Source: Candidatus Polarisedimenticolia bacterium (GTDB lineage Bacteria > Acidobacteriota > Polarisedimenticolia > Gp22-AA2). From it: a stretch of DNA of 33,955 nucleotides. Below, piece after piece: positions 1-10,118 of this stretch (position 1 is its first letter; each line of letters starts with the position of its first letter). Under the pieces are notes generated by a model. It saw only the letters and a list, made by a program, of their open reading frames with translations. It did not search any database and had not been told where the DNA came from. The stretch covers positions 1 to 33,955 of the forward strand of contig DASYUH010000089.1 of assembly GCA_036001465.1 (NCBI GenBank), read 5' to 3'. The translations under genes and the position numbers were made by a program.

Positions 1-1631
<1,631 letters not shown>

Positions 1632-1825
1632 CTGACTACCCTCCCCCGACAGGGCTGATGCCGGGGGCACACCCACCCCCGGACTCCAAGTTATGTTCGA
1701 ACCCAGTTGACTCGAGATCGATCAAATGATTGCGGAGACCTTTCCTGCAGTCCGACTCGTCTGCCAACCCCGATCCCCTCACACCGTGCAATGGCCGCGG
1801 GGCGCAATGTGCCCCCGACTTTCTC

Positions 1826-1890
1826 GGCTAAGCAGCGACAGACACGCAAACCGACCCCACTCGGCGTCTGCCGTTACCGGTTAGCCCTGT
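1826..1890 (-). ncRNA. Candidate structured leader RNA (three-way junction, c-di-GMP-I-like)
   Basis: Read on the minus strand, GGCTAA (1886-1881) pairs with TTAGCC (1831-1826). This encloses a CCG-GTAA-CGG hairpin with a GNRA loop (1880-1871). It also encloses a second arm, CAGAC (1870-1866) with GTCTG (1843-1839), topped by CCGA/TCGG with a 6-nt loop. The start ACAGGGCTAACC (1890-1879), the GNRA hairpin and a following GACGC resemble the 5' half of class I cyclic-di-GMP riboswitches. The conserved 3' half is not recognisable and the element is short, so it may be another structured leader. It lies in the ~300-nt leader of the exported protein gene starting at 1631. Confidence 0.35.
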
Positions 1891-1931
1891 TCGAGATTCT
1901 CTCCGAAGAAAAAGAAGAAACCGCTGCGCGC

Positions 1932-1960
1932 TGTATACGCCTAGCCGCGAAGCGTGTCAA
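1932..1960 (-). promoter_or_regulatory. Sigma-70-type promoter for the Cys-rich protein gene
   Basis: On the minus strand TTGACA (1960-1955) is followed after exactly 17 nt by TATACA (1937-1932). The match is perfect at -35 and 5/6 at -10, in an AT-richer gap. Transcription should start near 1925, giving a leader of roughly 295 nt before ATG 1631. The gap 1632-2032 holds no credible gene; its content is this promoter and the leader. Confidence 0.75.
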
Positions 1961-2032
1961 CCGGGAAGCGAGAGGAAAGTGTTCCTCCGGCCAGGATGGA
2001 AGGGGAAATTTCAGCAGGTGGGCACTGCTCGG

Positions 2033-2269
2033 TCAGACAATCCAGACGAACTCCAGCGCCAAAAAAAGCAGGAATCCGAGCGCGGCTCCGACGGTGCCGA
2101 TGAGGACGCTGCGGAGATCGAGGGTCCCGCGCCAGGCTGCACGAAGCACGTAGACCAGGGTCCCCGCCTGCAGCAGGGGCGCGATCAGCGGGACGAAGAA
2201 GAGCGCGAGGGAGAGCGCGCCCAGGATGAGCGCGAAGAGTCTGGGAGTCCGGCCCTGGACGTCAGTCAT
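2033..2269 (-). CDS. Small hydrophobic membrane protein (78 aa)
   Basis: A short protein with two to three predicted membrane segments: residues about 10-32 (LFALILGALSLALFF then PLIAPLLQAG) and about 55-78 (VLIGTVGAALGFLLFLALEF). A basic stretch between them (RAAWRGTLDLR) would face the cytoplasm. The ATG at 2269 overlaps the last 8 nt of the upstream flavoprotein gene (ATGACTGA region), so translational coupling is likely. No family is recognised. It could anchor or assist the exported flavoprotein, but that rests only on gene order. Confidence 0.65.
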   Translation of the reverse strand: MTDVQGRTPRLFALILGALSLALFFVPLIAPLLQAGTLVYVLRAAWRGTLDLRSVLIGTVGAALGFLLFLALEFVWIV

Positions 2270-3470
2270 GTTTGGCCATGCTGTACAGTCCGAGGTTCAT
2301 CAGATTGATGACCATGTTCGCACCGATGTAACGCAGCGGCTCGCCGGGGAGATCGATCGTGGGCCTGGACATCCAGGCGGGAGGGGCCTCTCCGTGAAGC
2401 ATCCCCGCCAGGAAGGAGCCCGCCTTCGTCCCCATGGCGAGGCCGTGCCCGGTGTAGCCGCCGCAATAGATGATGTTGCCCGTCGTCCCTTCGGTGCCGA
2501 TAATCGGCTCCTGGTCGGTGGTGCAGCCCATCGGCCCGGTCCAGGTGTGCTCGAATGGAAAAGACGCGAGGGAGGGGAAGCCCTTCGACAGGACTCGGTG
2601 GAGCGCCGGGAACAGGAATGCGTCACCCCGGTGATAGAGCCCGTTGTCGTAGAAGTACTTCGCACCGGCGCCCACCAGAACGCGCTGTCCCGGAGCCTTC
2701 CGTCCCCACATGTACATCTCCCGCGAAGTCATGACCAGAATGGTGTCCGGAATGGCGCGCAGGACCTCGCGTGGCACGGGCACCGTGACGGCGGCCGCCG
2801 TATGGACGGGGAAGATGCGCGACGTGGCGACGCCGAGCTTCGGGGTGTACCCATTGGTCGCGACGAGGAGCCTGGGCGCGCGGACCACGAAGCGGTCGCC
2901 ACGGATGACGACCGGGGTCCCGTCCTCGATCGTCCGAACGCGGCTCCCTTCGCACACCGTGGCGCCAAGACCGAGCGCGGCGTTCCTGAGCCCCACGGCG
3001 TACCGATAGGGATCGAGCTGCGTCACCGGCGCGCGCTCCAGGTCGCATCCGATCCCGAAGCGATCGATCAGGTCGAGCACGTGCGCGACGTTGTCCGCGG
3101 TCCCCTCGGGCATGCCCATCTCCGTCCCTTCACCCAGGACGCCGCCGCTGCGCCCGGTCGCCCCGTACCCGACGTACTCCGCCTCGAGGAGGACGACCCT
3201 GAGGCCGGGTGAGCGCAGGAGGGCATGGATCGAGGCCGAGAGGCCGGTGACGCCACCGCCGATGATCGCCAGGTCGGCCTGGTGCTCGCCGAGCAGCGGA
3301 CTCGATGCCGGCTCCCGCCCGCGGGACACCCAGAAGGACCGGTTGGGGGTCCAGCGGTCGTCCTCCAGGTAGAGGTGAGCGCCTCCGAAATAGGCGCCGC
3401 CGGCACCGGCGAGCGCGGCGCTTTTCATGAAGGTCCGGCGGGTCAAAACAGGCGTGCGGGGAGGCTCCAT
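2262..3470 (-). CDS. Tat-exported FAD-dependent oxidoreductase, DAO family (PuuB/DadA-like)
   Basis: About 402 aa. The N-terminus carries a twin-arginine signal (TRRTFMKSAALAGAGGAYFGG region, residues 10-30), so it is probably folded with FAD and exported. The Rossmann FAD motif is IIGGGVTGLSAS near residue 70, followed by the acidic LLEAEYVGYGATGRSGG segment typical of gamma-glutamylputrescine oxidase-like DAO proteins. The C-terminal FAD segment is YCGGYTGHGLAMGTKAG. These enzymes oxidise amines or amino acids, giving an aldehyde or keto acid and peroxide; the substrate is not predictable here. The start at 3470 was chosen because it gives a compact Tat n-region; an ATG at 3497 is the alternative. 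It diverges from the exporter at 3513. Confidence 0.85.
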   Translation of the reverse strand: MEPPRTPVLTRRTFMKSAALAGAGGAYFGGAHLYLEDDRWTPNRSFWVSRGREPASSPLLGEHQADLAIIGGGVTGLSASIHALLRSPGLRVVLLEAEYVGYGATGRSGGVLGEGTEMGMPEGTADNVAHVLDLIDRFGIGCDLERAPVTQLDPYRYAVGLRNAALGLGATVCEGSRVRTIEDGTPVVIRGDRFVVRAPRLLVATNGYTPKLGVATSRIFPVHTAAAVTVPVPREVLRAIPDTILVMTSREMYMWGRKAPGQRVLVGAGAKYFYDNGLYHRGDAFLFPALHRVLSKGFPSLASFPFEHTWTGPMGCTTDQEPIIGTEGTTGNIIYCGGYTGHGLAMGTKAGSFLAGMLHGEAPPAWMSRPTIDLPGEPLRYIGANMVINLMNLGLYSMAKHD

Positions 3471-3499
3471 GCGGTCACCCGTGGCGACGGGCGACATGA

Positions 3500-3505
3500 T
3501 ATCGT
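3500..3505 (+). promoter_or_regulatory. -10 box TATCGT, 7 nt before the exporter start
   Basis: TATCGT is followed by 7 nt (CATTCGC) and ATG 3513. Transcription would then begin at or next to the start codon, and no Shine-Dalgarno is visible. A -35 box is not evident. The same spacing recurs at 11996 and 20483. Confidence 0.35.
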
Positions 3506-3512
3506 CATTCGC

Positions 3513-4697
3513 ATGAGGCGCGTTCTCAAGTGGGCCCTCGTGAGCGCGGCCATTCTCGGGGGCCTGTTCATCGCCTGGAAGCTCGCGGTGGGAATCTTCA
3601 AGGTCATCCGGCCCGATCCGGTCCCGGTGACCGTGTATCGTGCCTCCCGCGGGGTCGTCGAAGAAACGGTCACCAACAGCAAGGCCGGCACCGTAAAGGC
3701 GCGGCGGCGCGCGAAGATCAGCCCCGAGATCGGCGGCCGGGCGGCCTTCATCGGATTCCGTCCCGGCGACCGGGTGCGCAAGGGGGAGATTCTCCTGAAG
3801 ATCAACGCGCGCGATCTCGAGGCCGCGCTGGCGCTGGCCATGCAGGACCTGGCGACATCCAGGGCCTCGGCGCAGGAGGCCTGCCTGGCGGCCGACCTGG
3901 CGCAGCGCGATCTCAAAAGGACGCTCGGGCTGAAGGACGACCGGATCGTCTCGGCCGAGATGCTCGATCGCCTGCAGAGCCAGTCCGACGCCGCGGCGGC
4001 CCGCTGCCAGGCGGCGCGCGCCAACGTCGAACGGGCCCAGGCGGCCATCGATCTGGCCCGCGCCAACCTGAACAAGGCGGTCCTGCGCGCCCCGTTCGAC
4101 GGCGTCATCGCCGACCTGAAGGCGGAGGTGGGGGAGTGGGTCTCCCCCTCGCCCCCCGCCATGATGATTCCGCCGGTGTTCGACATCATCGATCCCACCT
4201 CGATCTACGTCAGCGCCCCGCTGGACGAGGTGGACGCGGGCAGGGTTGCGACCGGCCAGCCGGCGCGCATCTCCCTCGACCCCTACCCGAACCGATCCTT
4301 CAAGGGGCGCGTCGCGCGGGTGGCCCCCTACGTCCAGGACATCCAGGAGCAGAACCGGACCTTCGAGGTCGACGTGGACTTCGAAGATGCCAACTTTACC
4401 CGCACCCTCCTCCCCGGCACCTCCGCCGACATCGAGATCATCTTGAAGGCGGTCGAGAACGTGCTGCGCATGCCAACCTACGCCCTGCTGGAAGGGGACC
4501 GGGTCCTGGTCTTCAACGGCGGCCACCTCAAGGCCGTCCCGGTCAAGACCGGCATGCGTAACTGGGAGTTCACGGAGATCCGGGAAGGGCTCCAGGAGAA
4601 CGACCCGGTCGTCGTGTCGCTCGATCGCGCGGAGGTCAAGGAAGGGGTCCGCGCCGAGATCCGAGACGAAATGAGCAAGCCGAAAGACGGGACGTGA
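3513..4697 (+). CDS. HlyD/MacA-type periplasmic membrane fusion protein
   Basis: 394 aa, first gene of a four-gene exporter operon. An N-terminal membrane anchor spans residues about 5-26 (VLKWALVSAAILGGLFIAW). The first half of the lipoyl-like domain is near residues 65-100 (ISPEIGGRAAFIGFRPGDRV). An Ala/Gln-rich coiled-coil hairpin follows at about 100-190, and the second lipoyl half is RAPFDGVIADLKAEVGEW. Beta-barrel and membrane-proximal domains complete the usual RND/MacA layout and length. In the family it bridges an inner-membrane ABC transporter to an outer-membrane channel; no TolC gene lies in the window. Its TGA overlaps the GTG of the ATPase gene by 4 nt. Confidence 0.9.
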   Translation: MRRVLKWALVSAAILGGLFIAWKLAVGIFKVIRPDPVPVTVYRASRGVVEETVTNSKAGTVKARRRAKISPEIGGRAAFIGFRPGDRVRKGEILLKINARDLEAALALAMQDLATSRASAQEACLAADLAQRDLKRTLGLKDDRIVSAEMLDRLQSQSDAAAARCQAARANVERAQAAIDLARANLNKAVLRAPFDGVIADLKAEVGEWVSPSPPAMMIPPVFDIIDPTSIYVSAPLDEVDAGRVATGQPARISLDPYPNRSFKGRVARVAPYVQDIQEQNRTFEVDVDFEDANFTRTLLPGTSADIEIILKAVENVLRMPTYALLEGDRVLVFNGGHLKAVPVKTGMRNWEFTEIREGLQENDPVVVSLDRAEVKEGVRAEIRDEMSKPKDGT

Positions 4698-5371
4698 TCG
4701 AGCTGCGGGGGCTGACGCGCCACTTTCGCGTCGGCGATCAGACGGTGCAGGCCCTGCAGGACGTCAGCCTGGTGATTCCGGACGGAGACTACCTGGCGCT
4801 GATGGGCCCCTCCGGATCGGGGAAGTCCACGCTCCTGCACCTGCTCGGTTGCCTCGACCGCCCCAACAGCGGCTCGTACATCCTCGACGGGCGCGAGGTC
4901 GGGTCCCTGCCCGAGGGGGAGCTGGCGGAGATTCGCAGCCGCAAGATCGGCTTCGTGTTCCAGTTCTTCCACCTCGTGCCGCGCCTGACCGCCGCCGGCA
5001 ACGTCGAGCTGCCGATGATCCTGGCCGGGATCCGCCCGGCGGAGCGGCGCGCCCGCGTGGCGAAGGCGCTGGCCGCGGTCGGGCTGACCGATCGCGCCTC
5101 CCACCGGCCGGACCAGCTCTCGGGAGGACAGCGGCAGCGTGTGGCGATCGCCCGCGCCACGGTGATGGGGCCGTCCATTCTCCTGGCGGACGAGCCGACG
5201 GGGAACCTCGACCGGGCCTCGGGGCGCGAGATCATCGAGCTGATCGAGCGGATGAACCGCGACGGATTGACCGTGGTGGTGGTCACGCACGACCCCGAGG
5301 TCGGCGGGCGGGCGCGGCACATTCTCAAGCTGGTGGATGGCCGCATCGCGTCCGACGGGAAGCCGGCATGA
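4694..5371 (+). CDS. MacB/LolD-type ABC transporter ATPase
   Basis: 225 aa, GTG start inside GTGA overlapping the preceding stop. Walker A is GPSGSGKS (38-45), the Q-loop lies in [10 protein letters not shown], the ABC signature is LSGGQ (142-146), Walker B is ILLADE (162-167) and the H-loop His is 199 (VTHD). The length and the [14 protein letters not shown] segment match the MacB/LolD/FtsE subfamily, which powers mechanotransmission to FtsX-type permeases. Its stop overlaps the next ATG by 4 nt, so fusion protein, ATPase and permeases are made together. Confidence 0.95.
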   Translation: MIELRGLTRHFRVGDQTVQALQDVSLVIPDGDYLALMGPSGSGKSTLLHLLGCLDRPNSGSYILDGREVGSLPEGELAEIRSRKIGFVFQFFHLVPRLTAAGNVELPMILAGIRPAERRARVAKALAAVGLTDRASHRPDQLSGGQRQRVAIARATVMGPSILLADEPTGNLDRASGREIIELIERMNRDGLTVVVVTHDPEVGGRARHILKLVDGRIASDGKPA

Positions 5372-6573
5372 ACGCCCTCGATCTCCTGCGCTTCGCATCC
5401 ATGGCGCTGCGGGGCCACCGGCTTCGGACGATCCTGACCCTCCTGGGGATGTCGATCGGCGTCGGAGCGGTCATCCTGCTGACCGCGCTCGGCGAAGGGG
5501 CCCGGGCGTACGTCACGAACGAATTCATGGCCCTCGGCAGCAACCTGCTCATCGTGCTCCCGGGGAAGACCGAGACGACCGGCAACGCCCCCATTCTCGG
5601 CGGCACGACCCGTCCGCTGACGCTCGAGGACTGCGAGGCGATCCAGAGGCGCAGCCGGCGGGTGCGGCGCCTGGCGCCGCTTTCGGTGGGGTCGGCGCGC
5701 GTGGGCTACGGGGAGAAACGCCGCGAGGTGACCGTCCTCGGCTCGACCCCCGAGCTCCTGCCGGTGCGCCGGCTCGAGGTCGGGACCGGACGCTTCCTCC
5801 CCGATGTCGAGATCGATCGGGGCGCCCCCGTCGCGGTCATCGGCCGGACGGTGCAGAAGGAGCTGTTCGGCGCCGACAACCCCCTGGGGCGGCCGATCCG
5901 AATCGGCGACTGGCGCTTCCGGGTCGTCGGCGTGCTCGCGGAGAAGGGCCAGTCGCTGGGACTGAACATGGACGACGTCGTGATCGTCCCGGTGGCCAGC
6001 TCGATGCGCCTGTTCAACCAGGCGTCCCTGTTCCGGATCCTGATCGAGGTCGGGGCGCACTCGGAAATCGATGCGGCGCGGCAGGACGTCCTGAATATCA
6101 TCAAGGAGCGCCACGAAGGGGAGGAGGACGTCACCATCCTCACGCAGGACTCGGTCCTGGGGGCGTTCAACCGCATCCTCGGCGCCCTGACGCTGGCCCT
6201 CGCCGGCATCGCCGCCGTCTCGCTGTCGGTCGCAGGAATCGGCATCATGAACGTCATGCTCGTCTCGGTGTCGGAGCGCACCCCCGAAGTCGGTCTGCTC
6301 AAGGCGCTGGGGGCGACGCGGCGCCAGATTCTCCAGGTCTTCCTGGTCGAGGCGGTGCTCCTGTCCGCGGCCGGCGGGCTTCTCGGCCTGCTCGTCGGGT
6401 ATCTGGGGTCGGCGATCCTGTCGCAGGCCTTCCCGGCGCTCCAGACCAGGCCGCCGACCTGGGCGGTCATCGCGGCCATCGTCGTGTCCCTCGGCGCCGG
6501 CGCCCTGTTCGGCGTCCTGCCGGCGCGCCGCGCGGCGCGGCTCGACCCGGTGACCGCGCTGGCGGGGAGGTAG
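5368..6573 (+). CDS. MacB/FtsX-type ABC permease, subunit 1
   Basis: 401 aa. TM1 is near residues 19-40 ([20 protein letters not shown]), followed by a periplasmic MacB_PCD domain to about residue 270. Three C-terminal helices carry the FtsX fold ([20 protein letters not shown], then [20 protein letters not shown]) and the family-typical end [14 protein letters not shown]. The ATG lies in an ATGA overlap with the ATPase. Exporters of this type move antibiotics, peptides, siderophores or lipoproteins; the substrate here is unknown. Confidence 0.93.
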   Translation: MNALDLLRFASMALRGHRLRTILTLLGMSIGVGAVILLTALGEGARAYVTNEFMALGSNLLIVLPGKTETTGNAPILGGTTRPLTLEDCEAIQRRSRRVRRLAPLSVGSARVGYGEKRREVTVLGSTPELLPVRRLEVGTGRFLPDVEIDRGAPVAVIGRTVQKELFGADNPLGRPIRIGDWRFRVVGVLAEKGQSLGLNMDDVVIVPVASSMRLFNQASLFRILIEVGAHSEIDAARQDVLNIIKERHEGEEDVTILTQDSVLGAFNRILGALTLALAGIAAVSLSVAGIGIMNVMLVSVSERTPEVGLLKALGATRRQILQVFLVEAVLLSAAGGLLGLLVGYLGSAILSQAFPALQTRPPTWAVIAAIVVSLGAGALFGVLPARRAARLDPVTALAGR

Positions 6574-6577
6574 GAGC

Positions 6578-7789
6578 ATGCCCATGCGCGTGATCGATCT
6601 GGTCCGGCTCGCCCTGGGCGCCGTCGCCGGCCATCGCCTGCGATCGGCGTTGACCATGCTCGGGATCGCCATCGGCATCGCCTCGGTCATCCTGCTGACC
6701 TCGATCGGAGAGGGGATTCGCGTCTACGTCCTCTCCGAGTTCACCCAGTTCGGAACGAACATCATCGCGATCAACCCCGGAAAGTCGGACACCACGGGGG
6801 GCAACCCGACCGCCATGGCCGGCACCATCCGCAAGCTGACGATCGAGGACGCCGAGGCGCTCCGGCGCATCCCTCAGGTCGAAGCCTCGATGCCGGTGGC
6901 GTTCGGCAACGCGCGCGTGGAGTACGGGGAGCGCGGCCGGAGCGTTCTGGTCTACGGCGTGACCTCGGACGTGCCGCGCGTCTGGAAGTTCGGGGTGCGG
7001 CACGGCCGGTTTCTTCCGGAGGGGGATCCCCGGCACGGCTCGCCCCTGGTCGTCCTGGGGATCAAGCTCAAGCGCGAGGTCTTCGGCGAGAGCAACGCCC
7101 TGGGGGAGCGCGTGCGCATCGGCGGCCGCCCGTTTCGCGTCATCGGGGTGATGGAACCGAAGGGACAGTTCCTCAACCTCGACCTGGACGACACGGCGTT
7201 CATCCCGGTGGCCGAGGCGATGACCCTGTTCAACCGCGACGACCTGATCGAGATCGACGTGGCCTACCGAAGCGCCGCCGCCCGCGACCTGGTGGCGGCC
7301 GACGTCCGCCGCATCCTCCAGGATCGGCACCAGGGGGAGGAGGACTTCACCATCACCACGCAGGAGTCGATGCTCGTCACCCTCGACCGCATCATCGGGG
7401 TCGTCACCAAGGCGGTCGGGGCGATCGGCGGCATCTCCCTGGTCGTCGGCGCCATCGGCATCCTGACGATGATGTGGATTTCGGTGAACGAGAGCACCGC
7501 CGAGATCGGCCTCCTGCGTGCCCTGGGCGCCCGCCGCAGCCAGGTCATGGCGTTCTTCCTGCTGCAGGCGGCGCTCCTCGCCACCACCGGAGGCGCGCTC
7601 GGCATCTTCGCGGGCGTCGGCATCGCCCGCGGGCTCAAGGTGGTCTTGCCGCGGCTGCCGGTGAGCACGCCGCTGCACTACGTGCTCGCCGCCCTGCTTC
7701 TGTCCTTCGCCGTCGGCCTCCTGAGCGGGGCGCTCCCCGCCCGCCGCGCCGCCGGACTCGACCCGATCGAGGCCTTGCGCGCCGAGTGA
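6578..7789 (+). CDS. MacB/FtsX-type ABC permease, subunit 2
   Basis: 403 aa paralogue of the preceding permease, with the same plan: TM1 ([20 protein letters not shown]), a MacB periplasmic domain, three C-terminal helices and the [14 protein letters not shown] tail. Two different half-permeases with one ATPase suggest a LolCE-like heterodimer rather than the MacB homodimer. The gap to the upstream stop is 4 nt. Two starts are possible: ATG 6578 with GGGGAGG 7 nt upstream, or ATG 6584 with TAGGAG 7 nt upstream. Confidence 0.93.
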   Translation: MPMRVIDLVRLALGAVAGHRLRSALTMLGIAIGIASVILLTSIGEGIRVYVLSEFTQFGTNIIAINPGKSDTTGGNPTAMAGTIRKLTIEDAEALRRIPQVEASMPVAFGNARVEYGERGRSVLVYGVTSDVPRVWKFGVRHGRFLPEGDPRHGSPLVVLGIKLKREVFGESNALGERVRIGGRPFRVIGVMEPKGQFLNLDLDDTAFIPVAEAMTLFNRDDLIEIDVAYRSAAARDLVAADVRRILQDRHQGEEDFTITTQESMLVTLDRIIGVVTKAVGAIGGISLVVGAIGILTMMWISVNESTAEIGLLRALGARRSQVMAFFLLQAALLATTGGALGIFAGVGIARGLKVVLPRLPVSTPLHYVLAALLLSFAVGLLSGALPARRAAGLDPIEALRAE

Positions 7790-7792
7790 GAT

Positions 7793-7815
7793 CCGGCTGC
7801 GGGGCCCGCAGCCGG
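7793..7815 (+). terminator. GC-rich hairpin after the exporter operon
   Basis: CCGGCTGCGGG and CCCGCAGCCGG form an 11-nt perfect inverted repeat around one central base, starting 4 nt after the permease stop. There is no T-tract, so it would be a non-canonical terminator or an mRNA 3'-end stabiliser. Confidence 0.5.
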
Positions 7816-7899
7816 CTCAGCGCTGCGACCTGGGAGATTACGCCCTGCTCCGATTCGTCGGATGGGGGAGTGTGCTCGAACCGGCGAAGGCTGAGTGCT

Positions 7900-8117
7900 G
7901 CGGTAGCCTCGGGGGCAAGGCGGAGGGGCGGCCGCAGGCAGCGTGTTCGCCGGGCCGTGTGAGACCGTGCGCCGGGGACCCGACGCGCGGATTTCAGCGC
8001 GGCGGGCGGCGCACGGCGAACCGAGGGGAGGCTCGCCCAGCGAGCCGGACCCGTGCCCGGCGGGCACGCTGCCTGCGGCCGCCCCCTCGGCTGGGCTCCG
8101 TGGAGCGCCGCTACCGC
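7900..8117. repeat. Large nested inverted-repeat element (possible structured RNA or palindromic mobile repeat)
   Basis: A perfect 21-bp inverted repeat (7925-7945 with 8065-8085, core GGCCGCAGGCAGCGTG) continues after a 2-nt mismatch with CGCCGGGC (7948-7955) and GCCCGGCG (8055-8062). Inside are two further arms. CCGTGCGCC (7965-7973) pairs with GGCGCACGG (8008-8016) and encloses CGCGC/GCGCG with an 8-nt loop. GGCTCGC-CCA-GCGAGCC forms a hairpin at 8030-8046. Outermost GCGGTAGC (7900-7907) is complementary to GCTACCGC (8110-8117), which overlaps the stop of the minus-strand oxygenase gene. The region 7790-8110 has no credible ORF. It could be a folded RNA, a MITE/REP-like repeat or a bidirectional terminator between convergent operons. 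Confidence 0.7.
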
Positions 8118-8824
8118 GCGTCGTGAAAGATGACGCCCAGGCTGTAGCGGGTCCCGCCGAGCAGGCGGCTGACGCCGTGGCGCATGCGGACCCGATGGTG
8201 GCCGCGCGTGCCCTGAACGGGGCGATCGTGGGTGCTGAAGATGATGATCTCCCCCTGCTCGATGGCGATCGCTTCGCCGCGCGACTGGGCCCGGGGGCGC
8301 TGCTCGACGAGGAGAAAATCGCCGCCGGTGTAGTCGGAGCCACGGCGGCTGAGCACGCAGGTGAGCTGCAGCGGAAAGGTCACGTCGCCGTACAGGTCCT
8401 GATGCAGGCAATTATAGCCGTCGGTCTCGTAGCGCAGCAGGAGGGGTGTCGGCTTCGTCTGGCCGCGCCTGCGGCAGGCCTCCAGCAGGCGGGCGTGCGT
8501 TCCGGGGAACCGCAGGCGCACCCGGAGGGCTTTCATCCAGCCGTTGGCGATCGCGGCGAGCGGCGGATAGGCGCGATGTCGCAGCTCCCTGACCAGGGGA
8601 GGCGGAGGATCGGCGAAGTACTTGTACTCCCCCTTGCCGAAACGGAAGCGCTCCATGTCGACGCGGCTGCGGAACAGGGTCTCGTCCGCATACAGCGCGA
8701 TCAGGCCGGCGCACTCCTCGGGCGTCAGGAGCGGCGCGTCCGTCTTGGCCCAGCCCCGATCCCAGAGCGACCGGCCGATCGCGTCCCAGTCGAGCCGCTC
8801 GAGACGCGTGGCCAGGGGCGTCAT
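8111..8824 (-). CDS. 2OG-Fe(II) oxygenase, Ada-associated family
   Basis: 237 aa. The double-stranded beta-helix iron site is visible: HxD at H141/D143 (CLHQDLYGD) and distal His 216 (MRHGVSRL). The 2-oxoglutarate-binding Arg is at 226, in GGTRYSLGVIFHD. The conserved LLVEQRPRAQSRGEA and TPLLLRYETDGYNCLHQD segments match a family often found beside ada/ogt genes. Its substrate is not established; oxidative repair of alkylated nucleic acid or protein is plausible. ATG 8824 lies in an ATGA overlap with the upstream methyltransferase stop, so it is the third gene of a sigma-OGT/Ada-oxygenase operon. The stop falls within the outer arm of the inverted-repeat element. Confidence 0.88.
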   Translation of the reverse strand: MTPLATRLERLDWDAIGRSLWDRGWAKTDAPLLTPEECAGLIALYADETLFRSRVDMERFRFGKGEYKYFADPPPPLVRELRHRAYPPLAAIANGWMKALRVRLRFPGTHARLLEACRRRGQTKPTPLLLRYETDGYNCLHQDLYGDVTFPLQLTCVLSRRGSDYTGGDFLLVEQRPRAQSRGEAIAIEQGEIIIFSTHDRPVQGTRGHHRVRMRHGVSRLLGGTRYSLGVIFHDAR

Positions 8825-9561
8825 GCCCCGTTCCGATCCGCCGGCCGGCAGACCTTGCAGGAGCGATACCCGACCGATCGGGCGTCCGCGACCGAGGCGA
8901 AGATGATGCGGCTGTCGTCCCGCATGCGATGTCCCGCGGAGCAGCCGACCCGGCAGACGATCCGGGTCGTGGCGCAGCCTTCGAGCACCGGGGTGGCTCT
9001 CTCGAGGCCAAGCAGACCGCTCTTCGCGGGCAGCCCGAGGGCGTACCCGCCGAGGCTGCCGTCGCTTCGAAGCACCCGGTGGCAGGGGACGATGAACGGC
9101 AGGGGATTGTGGCCGAGGGCCGTGCCGACCGCCCGCACCGCGTCGGGGTGCCCGATCCCCCGGGCGATCCAGGAGTAGGAGCGCGTCTCCCCGAATGGAA
9201 TGGTGTGCGTCAGGTCCAGGACCTTGCGCTGGAACGGCCGCAGGCCGGTGAGATCCACCGGGACCGTGAAAAAAGCGCGTCGTCCCGTGAAGTACTCCAG
9301 CAGCTCGTGACGGGCCCGCTCGGCCAGGCGCGCCGCCGTCCGGGACGGAGGGGCGACGCCGCCGCCGCCGGTCCGGATTTGCGTGACGCCGCGCTCCGAC
9401 GCCTCGACCTCGACGCCGGCGGCGAAGCGCTCGGCGTCCCAGGCGCCATGCAGGCTCTCCAGGACGCGGCGCGTCAGGCTGGCGCCGGTCGCAACGGGAC
9501 GGAAGTGGTCGGCCAGAAGGTCGTCGATCGGATCGTGGACGGCCTGGGTGTCGTTGGTCAT
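8821..9561 (-). CDS. O6-methylguanine-DNA methyltransferase with a C-terminal Ada-type zinc domain
   Basis: 246 aa. The OGT domain covers about residues 70-190: FQRKVLDLTHTIPFGETRSY, then the active site PCHRV with acceptor Cys160, then LGGYALGLPAKSGLL. After it comes an Ada zinc-binding domain with C203, C207, C235 and C238 (VCRVGC and SCKVC). Its spacings of 4, 28 and 3 nearly equal those of E. coli Ada C38, C42, C69 and C72. In Ada this domain is N-terminal, accepts methyl from phosphotriesters and switches on transcription. Here it is C-terminal and the AraC helix-turn-helix is absent. Both ends overlap neighbours by ATGA. Repair function is confident; a sensing role toward the co-transcribed sigma factor is inference. 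Confidence 0.9.
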   Translation of the reverse strand: MTNDTQAVHDPIDDLLADHFRPVATGASLTRRVLESLHGAWDAERFAAGVEVEASERGVTQIRTGGGGVAPPSRTAARLAERARHELLEYFTGRRAFFTVPVDLTGLRPFQRKVLDLTHTIPFGETRSYSWIARGIGHPDAVRAVGTALGHNPLPFIVPCHRVLRSDGSLGGYALGLPAKSGLLGLERATPVLEGCATTRIVCRVGCSAGHRMRDDSRIIFASVADARSVGYRSCKVCRPADRNGA

Positions 9562-10112
9562 CGGGGGTCTCCCTGAAGTGCCGAGCGCAGGATCGCCTTG
9601 CCGCGGGCGAGCTGGCTCTTGACGGTGTTGACCGAAATGCCGCGGACGCGCGCCAGCTCGCGGTAGGAGAGGCCGTCCACGTAACGCAGGGCGAGGAGGA
9701 GGCGGGCTTCGCGGGGCACGTCCAGAAGCGCCCGCTGCAGATCGAGGTGCCGTCCCGCGTCGCCGGGACCGGCCGCGCCCCGGAACAAAGAGGCCTGCCC
9801 GTCGGCTCCCCCGTCGACCGCGTCGTCCCGGAGTGCGGCGCGGGAGGCGCGGCGCCGCATCTCGTCCACGCAGACGTTCGTGGTGATGCGGTAGAGCCAG
9901 GTGGAGACGGCCCATTCCGGCCGGTAGCTCGCGGCCGATCGGAACAGGCGGAGCAGCGCGCGCTGCAGGGCATCCTCGGCGTCGGCCCGGTTGCCCAGGA
10001 GCCGCCAGGCCAGGGCCAGGAGACGAGGGCTGTAGCGCTGGACCAGCTCGGCGAACGCCGGCTCGTCCCCTCCGGCCACCCGCTTCATCAGAGATCGGTC
10101 CGTGGTGATCAT
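9558..10112 (-). CDS. ECF-type RNA polymerase sigma factor
   Basis: 184 aa from ATG 10112; GTG 10115 is an equal alternative. Region 2 is clear: FAELVQRYSPRLLALAWRLL, then GNRADAEDALQRALLRLF and AVSTWLYRITTNVCVDEMRR. Region 4 has PREARLLLALRYVDGLSYRE, then the helix-turn-helix ISVNTVKSQLARGK. Regions 1.1 and 3 are missing, as in ECF sigmas. It is the first gene of an operon with OGT/Ada and 2OG oxygenase genes, joined by ATGA overlaps. No anti-sigma gene is adjacent, although the first ~40 residues of the next protein (DDLLADHFRPV) are not explained by the OGT domain. Confidence 0.92.
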   Translation of the reverse strand: MITTDRSLMKRVAGGDEPAFAELVQRYSPRLLALAWRLLGNRADAEDALQRALLRLFRSAASYRPEWAVSTWLYRITTNVCVDEMRRRASRAALRDDAVDGGADGQASLFRGAAGPGDAGRHLDLQRALLDVPREARLLLALRYVDGLSYRELARVRGISVNTVKSQLARGKAILRSALQGDPR

Positions 10113-10118
10113 CACCTT

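Noticed and set aside
1685-1705. GGTTCGAAC on the minus strand, resembling a tRNA T-loop
   Set aside because: No acceptor, D-arm or anticodon stem can be built around it.
3471-4526. Upstream extension of the Tat flavoprotein frame over the fusion-protein gene
   Set aside because: The extra 350 residues are antisense to the HlyD/MacA gene, and the Tat signal marks the true N-terminus near 3470.
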